Assembly (NCBI RefSeq): GCF_008124875.1
Contig: NZ_VNIA01000001.1
Location: forward strand, 946,721 to 1,010,720
Reading direction: 5' to 3'
Origin: Tenacibaculum adriaticum
GTDB taxonomy: Bacteria > Bacteroidota > Bacteroidia > Flavobacteriales > Flavobacteriaceae
Length of the DNA stretch: 64,000 bases
In this document: piece after piece, positions 51,551 to 59,117 of the stretch
Layout of the letters: every line of letters begins with the position of its first letter
How positions within the stretch are numbered: position 1 is the stretch's first letter
Program-made: the position numbers and the translations under genes
The notes under the pieces: model-generated
Seen by the model: the letters and a program-made list of their open reading frames with translations, nothing else
The model's database searches: none
Told to the model about the DNA's origin: nothing

Positions 51551-51712
51551 ATGAAAAAACAAATTTTAAATTTAGGGAAAGCTTTAAACAGATCTGAACA
51601 AAAGACAATTAACGGAGGTAAAAAACAGTGTATATTACCTTGGGGAGATGGAACCTGTAGTGAGTATGGATTACAGTGTGCAGAAAGACAATGTCAATTA
51701 CTTCCTTTTTAA
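51551..51712 (+). CDS. Cysteine-rich peptide 14
   Basis: A 53-residue precursor found by its repeat; leader MKKQILNLGKALNRSEQK, then TINGG. The 30-residue core KKQCILPWGDGTC... has four cysteines (C-x8-C-x6-C-x4-C). It is the last array member, after the adaptor gene, and is followed by the terminator that closes the locus. Confidence 0.86.
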   Translation: MKKQILNLGKALNRSEQKTINGGKKQCILPWGDGTCSEYGLQCAERQCQLLPF

Positions 51713-51733
51713 CTATTACAATTATTAAATTTT

Positions 51734-51763
51734 AATACGAGGATTTTTATCCTCGTATTTTTA
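51734..51763 (+). terminator. Terminator closing the peptide locus
   Basis: AATACGAGGAT/ATCCTCGTATT with a short T loop and trailing T run, 22 bases after the peptide 14 stop codon. Confidence 0.82.
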
Positions 51764-51852
51764 TAACTATTTACTTCAAAAGAGCATCTATATCAAGAAA
51801 ATGATATTTAAAGTTATCATAAATTATTTTTAAAAATTAATTGTATAGATTT

Positions 51853-52833
51853 TTATTGATTTTTTTTTGGATTATAATTTACAGCAATTTTGAGCATTTT
51901 ATTAAAATCTGATAAGGAGACTTCTTCTATAGGTTCAATTGTATACCCTTTTTCATTGAAGTTGTAAGGCATATCTATTTGTTTCCCTTGTTTTAGTTTT
52001 AATATATTGAATTGAGACCACATTTGTTCCATGTTATTAGATAATAAAAACAAGGTTATCACTTTATTAATTTGTGTTTTAAGAAGTGGATTTCCAATGT
52101 CGTTAGTTAAGAAAAAGTCAAAAGGTTTTATATAGCCTATTTTGGGTTTGCTACTTTGTAATTCTTCAATAGTTTTATCAGGCAACTCTTCAAAAATTAG
52201 TTTATTAATCCAAGTACTAATAATACTAGGTCTTATTTTAATCTCAGCTATAATAAAACTCCAACCATTCAAACGAAATAATTCTTTGAAAAAAACAATC
52301 GGAAATATTTTCTGCCAGATATAAAAATCTTTACCTAAGTGTTTTTTAAATATTTTCAAAACCTCTTTATTCTCTTTATCATATTTATAGCTAACACTGT
52401 TGTCAATAAGATCTTTTATTTCTCTTTCTAATAACTCGGCAAGTAAATCCTCACTAACTTTTGCCAATGATAATTGTTGTGTTGGTAGTTTCTTCTGTTT
52501 CTCAGCTGCTAAATAAACTTTGCAAAGTTTGGGAAGTATTTCGGCGTTATATCCTTTTATTAATTCCTTATCAATTGTATAGTAATTTATTGTTTTGAGC
52601 ATTTTTTCTAAGTCTTCATCAATAAATTCTTGATAGTTATGGATATCTATAAAAGGCAGCATTTTTTTATCATCAACTTCTTTTTTAACTCTTCCTCTTC
52701 TCGATTTGTTAAACGCTTTAAATATTGCTTCCTCAGTAATGATTCTTGTACCATTATTCAATATAGCTACACTTAGTTTTTTTTTATTTAATATTATTTT
52801 ACTCTCGTAAGATACTTTTAAAAGGTTTTCCAT
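51853..52833 (-). CDS. P63C-domain protein
   Basis: A 326-residue protein. The C-terminal third resembles the P63C domain of phage and mobile-element proteins: FPIVFFKELFRLNGW, then RPSIISTWINKLIFEELPD, then FLTNDIGNPLLKTQINKVI. The N-terminal part begins with a strand-rich region containing NGTRIITEEAIFKAFNKSRRGR, a basic segment that might bind nucleic acid. The function of P63C proteins is not established. It lies 31 bases downstream of the transposase fragment on the same strand, so the two are probably one unit. Confidence 0.7.
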   Translation of the reverse strand: MENLLKVSYESKIILNKKKLSVAILNNGTRIITEEAIFKAFNKSRRGRVKKEVDDKKMLPFIDIHNYQEFIDEDLEKMLKTINYYTIDKELIKGYNAEILPKLCKVYLAAEKQKKLPTQQLSLAKVSEDLLAELLEREIKDLIDNSVSYKYDKENKEVLKIFKKHLGKDFYIWQKIFPIVFFKELFRLNGWSFIIAEIKIRPSIISTWINKLIFEELPDKTIEELQSSKPKIGYIKPFDFFLTNDIGNPLLKTQINKVITLFLLSNNMEQMWSQFNILKLKQGKQIDMPYNFNEKGYTIEPIEEVSLSDFNKMLKIAVNYNPKKNQ

Positions 52834-52864
52834 TATTTATAACTGATATGGTTTAAAAGTTTGA

Positions 52865-53260
52865 TTAAATTTCGAAACACTTTTTAATTCGTTGTAATAC
52901 AAATAATGCTGATTTTTGATTGATATCTAAATCTATACTTAATTGTAGTGTTGAAATGTCTTTTTTGTATGATGTAATTAACCATATAGCTAAAAACCAT
53001 TTTTGTAATGGTAATTTACTGCTTTCAAATATTGTAGCGGTTTTAATGTTAAAGTACTTACCTGTGCTTTTGCATTTGTAATTATTCCCCTTGCATTTAT
53101 ACACTTTTGAAGAAGGATCGAACGGGCTTATAACTCTTTTATTCCAGCGTATACCTTCTAAATGATAAATACATACTTGCTCGTTAGGAAAAGCTCTTTT
53201 AAATTCTTGTTGAGAGACAAAGTTCTTGTTTATCATTTTATTATAATTTATAAAACTCAA
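52865..53260 (-). CDS. Truncated IS1595-type transposase N-terminus (zinc ribbon and HTH)
   Basis: A 131-residue protein matching the N-terminal part of IS1595-family transposases: cysteines in a ribbon (VYKCKGNNYKCKSTGKYF), the block TATIFESSKLPLQKWFLAIWL, and a helix-turn-helix (LSIDLDINQKSALFVLQRIKK). It stops where the DDE catalytic domain should begin. It is either a fragment of a dead element or a domesticated DNA-binding protein. The intact frame and the following P63C gene favour the second. A second possible start is the Met at residue 9. Confidence 0.7.
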   Translation of the reverse strand: MSFINYNKMINKNFVSQQEFKRAFPNEQVCIYHLEGIRWNKRVISPFDPSSKVYKCKGNNYKCKSTGKYFNIKTATIFESSKLPLQKWFLAIWLITSYKKDISTLQLSIDLDINQKSALFVLQRIKKCFEI

Positions 53261-53649
53261 AAATAGTATTAAATTACACTAAATAATATTATTTTTAGTG
53301 TAATTAATAGATTAATACATCTAATTATCTGTAAATCAGTATTTGTTTATTTGTGAAATGTTTTTTTTAAAAAAATATGAAGACTATGTGACTTTCTTAA
53401 AAAAATGTGTCTTATATTTGTATCGCTAAAATATCTTGTTAGTTAATCCCCCCCCCACTTAACTTAAGATTCAGATTTTTCTTTGACAATAATATAAGTC
53501 AGAATAAAAATTGTGTAATGAAGTTTAAAAAAAGCAATCAAAGAACTGAAACTAATGCAACAATATTAATATTGTTTTTTTAACAAAAAAAACGTATAAT
53601 TGTTATTGTAATGGTAAAAAATATGTTGATTTATTTTTAAATATATAAT
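53261..53649. other. Non-coding stretch between divergent units, with a C9 tract
   Basis: 389 bases, very AT-rich, with no plausible gene. It contains a candidate plus-strand -7 box TATATTTG at 53413-53420 and, 27 bases later, nine consecutive C (53448-53456). The rest is A/T runs. It must hold the promoters of the divergent transposase/P63C unit and the roadblock genes. Confidence 0.6.
53413..53420 (+). promoter_or_regulatory. Candidate -7 element for the roadblock genes (TATATTTG)
   Basis: TATATTTG fits TAnnTTTG. The implied leader to the ATG at 53650 is over 220 nt and includes the C9 tract. No good TTTG at -33. Confidence 0.4.
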
Positions 53650-53988
53650 ATGAGTAAGAATTTCGATTTATCTGATTTTTTAAAATTAACTAATGCAGAC
53701 GGAGCAATAATCCTTAACGCTAAAGGAGAGCTTATAGATTCTGAAAACGTAGAAAATGGCAATAATTTTGCAGCTATGGTTGCGGTTATGGTAACTATGG
53801 CAAGTGAATTTTCTTCAGATATTAAAATTGGTGGATTAAAACAATTTATATGTAAATCTGATAATGGTGTTTTTATAGTTGATAAATTTGATGAAGACTT
53901 TATCGTTGGAGTATACTCTAAAGAACTTGCAAAAGCAGGACTAATTATGATGTCTATGGATAATTTATCTAAAAAGAAACAAGCTTAA
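53650..53988 (+). CDS. Roadblock/LC7-like protein
   Basis: A 112-residue protein with the pattern of the roadblock/LC7 fold: helix NFDLSDFLKLTNADGAIILNAKGELI, a central helix (NFAAMVAVMVTMASEFS), strands IKIGGLKQFICKSDNGVFIVDKF and DFIVGVYSKEL, and a final helix. Roadblock proteins regulate small Ras-like GTPases or act as dimeric scaffolds. No GTPase gene is adjacent. The downstream gene encodes a second protein of similar fold, so the two may form a heterodimer. Confidence 0.65.
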   Translation: MSKNFDLSDFLKLTNADGAIILNAKGELIDSENVENGNNFAAMVAVMVTMASEFSSDIKIGGLKQFICKSDNGVFIVDKFDEDFIVGVYSKELAKAGLIMMSMDNLSKKKQA

Positions 53989-53989
53989 T

Positions 53990-54022
53990 AATAACAAATA
54001 AATAACAAATAAATAACAAATA
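53990..54022 (+). repeat. Three perfect 11-bp tandem repeats
   Basis: AATAACAAATA is repeated three times without change between the two roadblock genes. It contains no T run or stem. It could set spacing or be a slippage-prone tract. Confidence 0.85.
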
Positions 54023-54034
54023 AATATTTTTACT

Positions 54035-54406
54035 ATGAATGATGTATTAAATTCTTTTATTGAGAACGCGAAAAGTGTTCCTGGTTTTATCGCAGTTTCT
54101 GTAACAGAAATTGAATCTGGTGTTGCTTACGAATCTTTTTCAGCAAGAAAAGATTTTGATCCTAACTTAGCTTCTGCTTATAACTTAGAAGTTGTAAAAG
54201 CAAAAATGAGTGCAATTAAAGCGTTAGGGTTAAAAGAAGATATTCAAGATATCACAATTACTCTTACAGATCAAGTTCACATTATTAACATTGCGCCTAG
54301 TGGAGCTTACTTTATCTACTTAGCTGTAGATTCTAAAGATGCAAACATGGGTATTACTAAATCTTTATTAAACAAATATAAAGTTGAATTAAACAAAGCT
54401 TTATAA
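54035..54406 (+). CDS. Second roadblock/LC7-like protein
   Basis: A 123-residue protein with N-terminal helix MNDVLNSFIENAKSVPG, strand FIAVSVTEIESGVAYE, a helix with YNLEVVKAKMSAIKALGL, strands DITITLTDQVHIINIAP and AYFIYLAVDSK, and a C-terminal helix. This order fits a roadblock/LC7 profilin-like fold. It follows the first roadblock gene by 46 bases and probably shares its transcript. The pair suggests a heterodimeric switch or scaffold; partners are unknown. Confidence 0.6.
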   Translation: MNDVLNSFIENAKSVPGFIAVSVTEIESGVAYESFSARKDFDPNLASAYNLEVVKAKMSAIKALGLKEDIQDITITLTDQVHIINIAPSGAYFIYLAVDSKDANMGITKSLLNKYKVELNKAL

Positions 54407-54468
54407 TTTTTTATAAAGAAGGCTCGTTCCCCCGATTTTTATTGTTCTCTTAAATTAATATTATAAAT

Positions 54469-54669
54469 ATGAGTGTACATAATTTACAAATCGACGAGGC
54501 TTTAAAATTAAGATTAGACTTCTTATTAAATGAGTTTGAATCTTATAGATTGCAAAACGTTAATATTTCTAAAAAGAAACAAAAAGTTACTTCTCAAAAA
54601 CAAAAAGAGATTGAAGAGAAGAAGGTTAGTTTTCTTAAGAGTTTTTTCTTCAGTGAATTTAACAACTAA
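54469..54669 (+). CDS. Small Lys/Glu-rich helical protein
   Basis: A 66-residue protein, not recognised. It is nearly all helix: LQIDEALKLRLDFLLNEF, then a basic coiled-coil-like run (ISKKKQKVTSQKQKEIEEKK) and a hydrophobic tail VSFLKSFFFSEF that may touch a membrane. It lies 62 bases after the second roadblock gene, after a C-rich word (TTCCCCCG). Its position suggests a partner of the roadblock pair. Confidence 0.55.
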   Translation: MSVHNLQIDEALKLRLDFLLNEFESYRLQNVNISKKKQKVTSQKQKEIEEKKVSFLKSFFFSEFNN

Positions 54670-54701
54670 CTAGTTATTCTAGAAATATTCAATAATAATA
54701 T

Positions 54702-54733
54702 AAACCTGCATTTTAAAATGCAGGTTTTTTTGT
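54702..54733 (+). terminator. Terminator of the roadblock unit
   Basis: A continuous palindrome ACCTGCATTTT/AAAATGCAGGT followed by seven T, 35 bases after the last gene. Confidence 0.82.
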
Positions 54734-54896
54734 TTTATAATAATTACTTGTTTGTAAATTTAAATTCTTAGTGTTGCTATCAATAACATTAGATTTATAA
54801 TAGTAAATGAGAATCTTTTTAATACATCATCAATTAAAAATTAAGTTCTTAACCTTCTTTTTACCAGATAATTTAACCCTTATTTTTTGTGTAAAA

Positions 54897-54922
54897 AAAG
54901 CCGCATAAAATGCGGCTTTTGT
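54897..54922 (-). terminator. Terminator of dsbD
   Basis: AAAGCCGCAT/ATGCGGCTTT stem with an AAA loop. On the minus strand it is followed by seven T, about 40 bases past the dsbD stop codon. Confidence 0.8.
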
Positions 54923-54960
54923 TTGTATATCTGAAGTAAATTAAATCTTTTACTATCTCT

Positions 54961-56949
54961 TTATTTTGATCCTAACTTATTGTAGCTTTTTAATCCATCT
55001 TTTAACCAATTGTAATATGCTACTTGGTCAGTGTATTGTTGAGGTGTGTTTAATACCTCTAATTCTGGACTCATTAAAACGTAAAATGGTTGAGATGCGT
55101 TTTTAAAGTTTACAGTTTGCATTGTAGCCCACTTTTCTCCATAAGTAGTAATCTTTTTGATTTTACCACTAGGTTTTATAAAATCGAATTGCTTTTCTTC
55201 AGGTAATGGGTTTTCGTTATCATCTACATATAAAGATATTAAAACATAATCGTCTCTTAAGGTAGAATAGATATCTGGATGACTCCAAACTGTTTCTTCC
55301 ATCTTACGACAGTTTACACATGCCCATCCTGTAAAATCTAATAAAACAGGCTTATTTACCGATTTTGCATAAGCCATGCCTTCGTCAAAATCTTTAAAAC
55401 AATTCAAAGCCAATGGGCAATTGTTATCTTGCTTGTAAATACTATAAAATTGAGGTGGAGCAAATCCACTTAAATAATTTTGATTCCATTTCGGGTTTTT
55501 AGTAACACCAGGAGCTAAATAAACAGCAAATCCTAAAACAAAGAATCCTAACAAAATACGGAAACCTGCTATACGTTTAATTTTAGAGCTTCCAGGGAAT
55601 TTTAAAACGCCAAACATAAACAATGCAGCCGATACAGCAATAAGAACCCAAATACCAATAAAAATTTCTCTTTTAAATATACCCCAGTGCCCTACTAAAT
55701 CGGCATTAGATAAAAATTTAAAAGCCATGGCCAATTCAATAAACCCAAGGGTTACAGTAATCATGTTCATCCAAGAGCCTGATTTTGGTAAAGTGCTTAA
55801 TAAATTTGGGAATAAAGCAAAAAATGCAAAAGGTAAAGCTAAAGCCAAACCAAACCCACCCATACCAGCTGTTAGTTGCATAGCTCCTCCATCTGATGTT
55901 AAAGAACCTGCTAATAAAGATCCTAAAATTGGTCCAGTACATGAGAATGACACAATAGCTAACGTTAAAGCCATTAAAAAGATACCGATCATACCTCCTA
56001 TGTCTGAAGCACTGTCAATTTTTGTTCCCCAAGAACTAGGTAGAGTAACACTGTAAAAACCGAAAAAAGAACCTGCAAAAAATACTAAAACAATAAAGAA
56101 AAATAAATTTAACCAAATATTGGTTGATATTGTGTTTAATATTTCAGGGTTCAATGAGTCTAAAAAGTGGAAAGGAGAACTAATTAATAGATAGATTATT
56201 ACAATAAAAAACCCATATAATAATGCGTTTCTAAGCCCTTTTCTTTTTGTTTTCGCTTGTTTAGTAAAAAAGGAAACTGTTAATGGAATTAACGGGAATA
56301 CACAAGGGGTTAAAAAAGCAATTAAACCACCAGCAAAACCTAATAAGAATATTTGTAATAAAGTTGATTGTTTATCTTCTTCTGTGGCAGATGAATCAAC
56401 ATGATTTAATAATTCAGGGTTTTTTAAATCTAATTTTAAAGAATTTGTTAAAGCTTTACTTTTATCATCTACGGTAGCAACACTAGCTACAACTTTTCCT
56501 CCGTCTAATGAAAATGTAAAATCTTCATCGTAAGGTAAACAAAACTCTTTACAAACTTGTGCGTCTATATTTATAGAAATTTGTCTTAAAGAAGGGTCTT
56601 CAACTGTAATTCGTTGAGTTATGGTTGCTTCTTCTGAAAAGAAAATTTCATCTACTCCCCAAATTTCACTAAATGCAGTATGTGTATCGCTTTCTTTCGC
56701 TTTACCAACTAGAGTAAATCCTTTTTCTCCTTCTGAAGCTTTAACAGTCATTGGTAATGATGCATCTTCAGGATTATATTGAGAATATAAATGCCAATCT
56801 TCATCAATATATAAATTGAAAATTAGATCATATTCTGTATCAGATATTTTATTTACTGAAGTTTCTACTTCAATAGGGTTCTCATCTTGGGAATAACTTG
56901 TTAAGCTAAATCCTAAGATGAATAAAAGTAAGGTAAAAAATCTTTTCAT
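54961..56949 (-). CDS. dsbD: DsbD-type thiol:disulfide interchange protein
   Basis: A 662-residue protein. A signal peptide precedes an N-terminal DsbD-alpha-like domain (residues 22-170, with CKEFC as the cysteine pair). Eight membrane helices (~200-480) carry TPCVFPLIPLT and SFSCTGPILGS, each with one transmembrane cysteine, and the C-terminal thioredoxin domain has GWACVNCRK. DsbD moves reducing power from cytosolic thioredoxin to the periplasm. It lies just outside the peptide locus; whether it acts on the peptides is unknown. Confidence 0.93.
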   Translation of the reverse strand: MKRFFTLLLFILGFSLTSYSQDENPIEVETSVNKISDTEYDLIFNLYIDEDWHLYSQYNPEDASLPMTVKASEGEKGFTLVGKAKESDTHTAFSEIWGVDEIFFSEEATITQRITVEDPSLRQISINIDAQVCKEFCLPYDEDFTFSLDGGKVVASVATVDDKSKALTNSLKLDLKNPELLNHVDSSATEEDKQSTLLQIFLLGFAGGLIAFLTPCVFPLIPLTVSFFTKQAKTKRKGLRNALLYGFFIVIIYLLISSPFHFLDSLNPEILNTISTNIWLNLFFFIVLVFFAGSFFGFYSVTLPSSWGTKIDSASDIGGMIGIFLMALTLAIVSFSCTGPILGSLLAGSLTSDGGAMQLTAGMGGFGLALALPFAFFALFPNLLSTLPKSGSWMNMITVTLGFIELAMAFKFLSNADLVGHWGIFKREIFIGIWVLIAVSAALFMFGVLKFPGSSKIKRIAGFRILLGFFVLGFAVYLAPGVTKNPKWNQNYLSGFAPPQFYSIYKQDNNCPLALNCFKDFDEGMAYAKSVNKPVLLDFTGWACVNCRKMEETVWSHPDIYSTLRDDYVLISLYVDDNENPLPEEKQFDFIKPSGKIKKITTYGEKWATMQTVNFKNASQPFYVLMSPELEVLNTPQQYTDQVAYYNWLKDGLKSYNKLGSK

Positions 56950-56970
56950 GTTAAATAGGGATTGTGGTTA

Positions 56971-58281
56971 CTAAATACTTATTTTTATTGTGGTTTCTGT
57001 TTTATTGTTTATTGTAAATCGTCTGTCTTGTCTTAACCCGATAATCCAAATAATTTGGTTGTCTTTTGTACAAAGTAACCAAGTATTTTGTTTGTCTAAT
57101 AATGATAATTTTTCATCTTTAAAATACTTACTTACTTTTTTCTTTCCTGTCATTCCTGTAGGAAAAAAAACATCACCTTCTTTCCATTTCCGGATAATAA
57201 GGGGGTAAAATACTAATTTTTTATCAACTAAAATAGATTTTTTATTTTCTACTGTTTTTTGAATAGTATTTTCAATACTTAATTCGATAGGAATTTTAAT
57301 TTTTGATAAAGTTTCATCAATATAATAAAGCTCATCAAGAAACTCACTACCATTAGCGGGCGAAAATAGTAAAAAATCTCTGTTTTTCAATAGTATATGA
57401 GATTTTGTTGATAAAAATTTACCGCTTTGAGCTGATAATAAATTAAACACCTTATCCCATTCATTAAAACTATATTTTTTTAGAAATTGATATAGGTATG
57501 CTTTTGGATTTGAGAGTTTTAGTATTTTTTGTATGTCAAACTTTATAACATCGTTTTCTTTTGTAATAATTTTTTCAGAAATACTATTAATTCTGTCGTT
57601 TACAATTTGTTGACTTTGTTGTAGGTATTCTGTGGTTTTGCTGAAGCTGTCCAATAAATTAGGATTAATTTCTTTTAAAACAGGAATAACATCATGTCTT
57701 ATCTTATTCCGAATGTATTTTTTTGATAAATTACTAGAATCTTCTCGCCATTCAATTTTATTTTTGTTAGCATAATTTAATATGTCCTCGCGGGAAAACT
57801 TAAGTAACGGACGAATAATATTTTCATTTTGTTCAGGAATTCCAGTTAATCCTTCCAAACCAGTTCCTCGAGTTAAATTAATTAAAAAAGTTTCTAAATT
57901 GTCATCAACATGATGAGCGGTTAAAACATAATCAAACTGATGTTTCTTAATTAATTCTTGAAACCAATCGTAACGGAGCTTTCTTGCGGCAAGTTGAGTT
58001 GATAATTTATTTTCTTCAGAAAATTTTTTGGTATCAAAACGAATGGTAAAAGTTTTAATATTTAATTTTTTCCCTAAATCATTTATAAAAGCTTCGTCTA
58101 AATCACTATCGCTTTCTCTTAGTTGAAAATTACAATGTGCTAAAGAAATGTTGAAGTTTAATTTGTGTAATAAATAGGTTAGCACCACACTATCTACTCC
58201 ACCAGAAATTGCAATTAATAATTTTTTTTCCTTTAGAGAAGGAAAGTTTGCTAAGATATGTTCATTAAATTGTTGAAGCAT
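56971..58281 (-). CDS. tilS: tRNA(Ile)-lysidine synthetase
   Basis: A 436-residue enzyme that converts C34 of the AUA-reading tRNA-Ile to lysidine. The start was set at MLQQFNEHIL (58281), after the upstream gene's stop codon; a longer in-frame start would overlap that gene. The PP-loop LIAISGGVDSVVL, TAHHVDDNLETFL and IRPLLKFSREDI mark the catalytic domain; a C-terminal TilS domain ends with a GxR-type block (GLRQDRRF). It belongs to a minus-strand group with the hydrolase. Confidence 0.94.
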   Translation of the reverse strand: MLQQFNEHILANFPSLKEKKLLIAISGGVDSVVLTYLLHKLNFNISLAHCNFQLRESDSDLDEAFINDLGKKLNIKTFTIRFDTKKFSEENKLSTQLAARKLRYDWFQELIKKHQFDYVLTAHHVDDNLETFLINLTRGTGLEGLTGIPEQNENIIRPLLKFSREDILNYANKNKIEWREDSSNLSKKYIRNKIRHDVIPVLKEINPNLLDSFSKTTEYLQQSQQIVNDRINSISEKIITKENDVIKFDIQKILKLSNPKAYLYQFLKKYSFNEWDKVFNLLSAQSGKFLSTKSHILLKNRDFLLFSPANGSEFLDELYYIDETLSKIKIPIELSIENTIQKTVENKKSILVDKKLVFYPLIIRKWKEGDVFFPTGMTGKKKVSKYFKDEKLSLLDKQNTWLLCTKDNQIIWIIGLRQDRRFTINNKTETTIKISI

Positions 58282-58295
58282 ACTACTTCTTAAAT

Positions 58296-59117
58296 TTATA
58301 CTTGTGAGTTTAACCAATTTGTAACGTCTTGCAAAAATTGATCTTTACATAAATCGTTATGGAGTTCATGATATCCATTCTCATATAGTTTTATAGAGGC
58401 TAATTTTGAGTTTTCTGCAAAATTTACAGAGCCTTTATAATCGATAATTTTATCTTCAGTTCCATGTAACAAAATCATAGGAACATTTAGTTTGTTAGCG
58501 TTTTGAATTGCCCATTCACCAGCATCAATAAATGTTAAAGAAAAATTTGGACTCACTTTGTCATGCACCATAGGGTCATTTAAGTATTTGGTAACTTCCT
58601 CTTTATCTCTAGAAATATCATTAGCATCTAATTCATTTCCTAAAGTAATAGAAGGTGCAATTTTTTGCATAAGCTTGCCTAAGGATAATTTCCAAGCTGG
58701 AGGTTGAAAAGCTAATCGTAAAAATGGACTAGAAGCAACAACGCCTTTTATACTAGGATTTCTACGAAGTGTATAGTTAATAACAACGTTCCCTCCCATG
58801 GAATGACCGTATAAAAATACAGGTTTGTTAGGGTGAAGTTCTTTAGCTTTTTCAATTACATTAGAAACAATATCTAATACGGCTTCATAACTCGGATTGT
58901 GCCCACGTTTACCAGAAGTTTTTCCATGGCCAAAATTATCATAAGCCACGACACCAAAATCATTTTCAACTAAGTTTTTGGCTACATGTTTATAACGGTT
59001 AGAATGTTCTCCCATTCCGTGAACCAAAACAACCACCGCTTTTGCATTTTTTGGTAGCCAATATTGACCAAAAAAATCTGTTTTATGCTCGTTAAAAGTG
59101 AATTCTTTGTGTGTCAT
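58296..59117 (-). CDS. Monoacylglycerol lipase-like alpha/beta hydrolase
   Basis: A 273-residue serine hydrolase. Motifs: oxyanion HGMGEHSNRY, nucleophile elbow GHSMGGN (Ser near residue 107), an acid in LHGTEDKII and a C-terminal histidine in ENGYHELHND. This order fits the Hydrolase_4/monoacylglycerol-lipase group. There is no signal peptide, so it is cytoplasmic. Its ATG overlaps the upstream lipoprotein's stop by one base (TAATG) and tilS follows 14 bases later. Confidence 0.9.
   Translation of the reverse strand: MTHKEFTFNEHKTDFFGQYWLPKNAKAVVVLVHGMGEHSNRYKHVAKNLVENDFGVVAYDNFGHGKTSGKRGHNPSYEAVLDIVSNVIEKAKELHPNKPVFLYGHSMGGNVVINYTLRRNPSIKGVVASSPFLRLAFQPPAWKLSLGKLMQKIAPSITLGNELDANDISRDKEEVTKYLNDPMVHDKVSPNFSLTFIDAGEWAIQNANKLNVPMILLHGTEDKIIDYKGSVNFAENSKLASIKLYENGYHELHNDLCKDQFLQDVTNWLNSQV

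Noticed and set aside
43915..51712. Lanthipeptide or other post-translationally modified peptide cluster
   Set aside because: No lanthionine synthetase, radical-SAM, YcaO or protease gene other than the C39 exporter occurs between comM and dsbD. Disulfide formation by the VKOR fusion explains the cysteines more simply.
58282..58317. Longer tilS start overlapping the hydrolase gene
   Set aside because: The additional 12 residues are not TilS-like and would overlap the end of the upstream coding region; the ATG at 58281 lies just after that stop codon.
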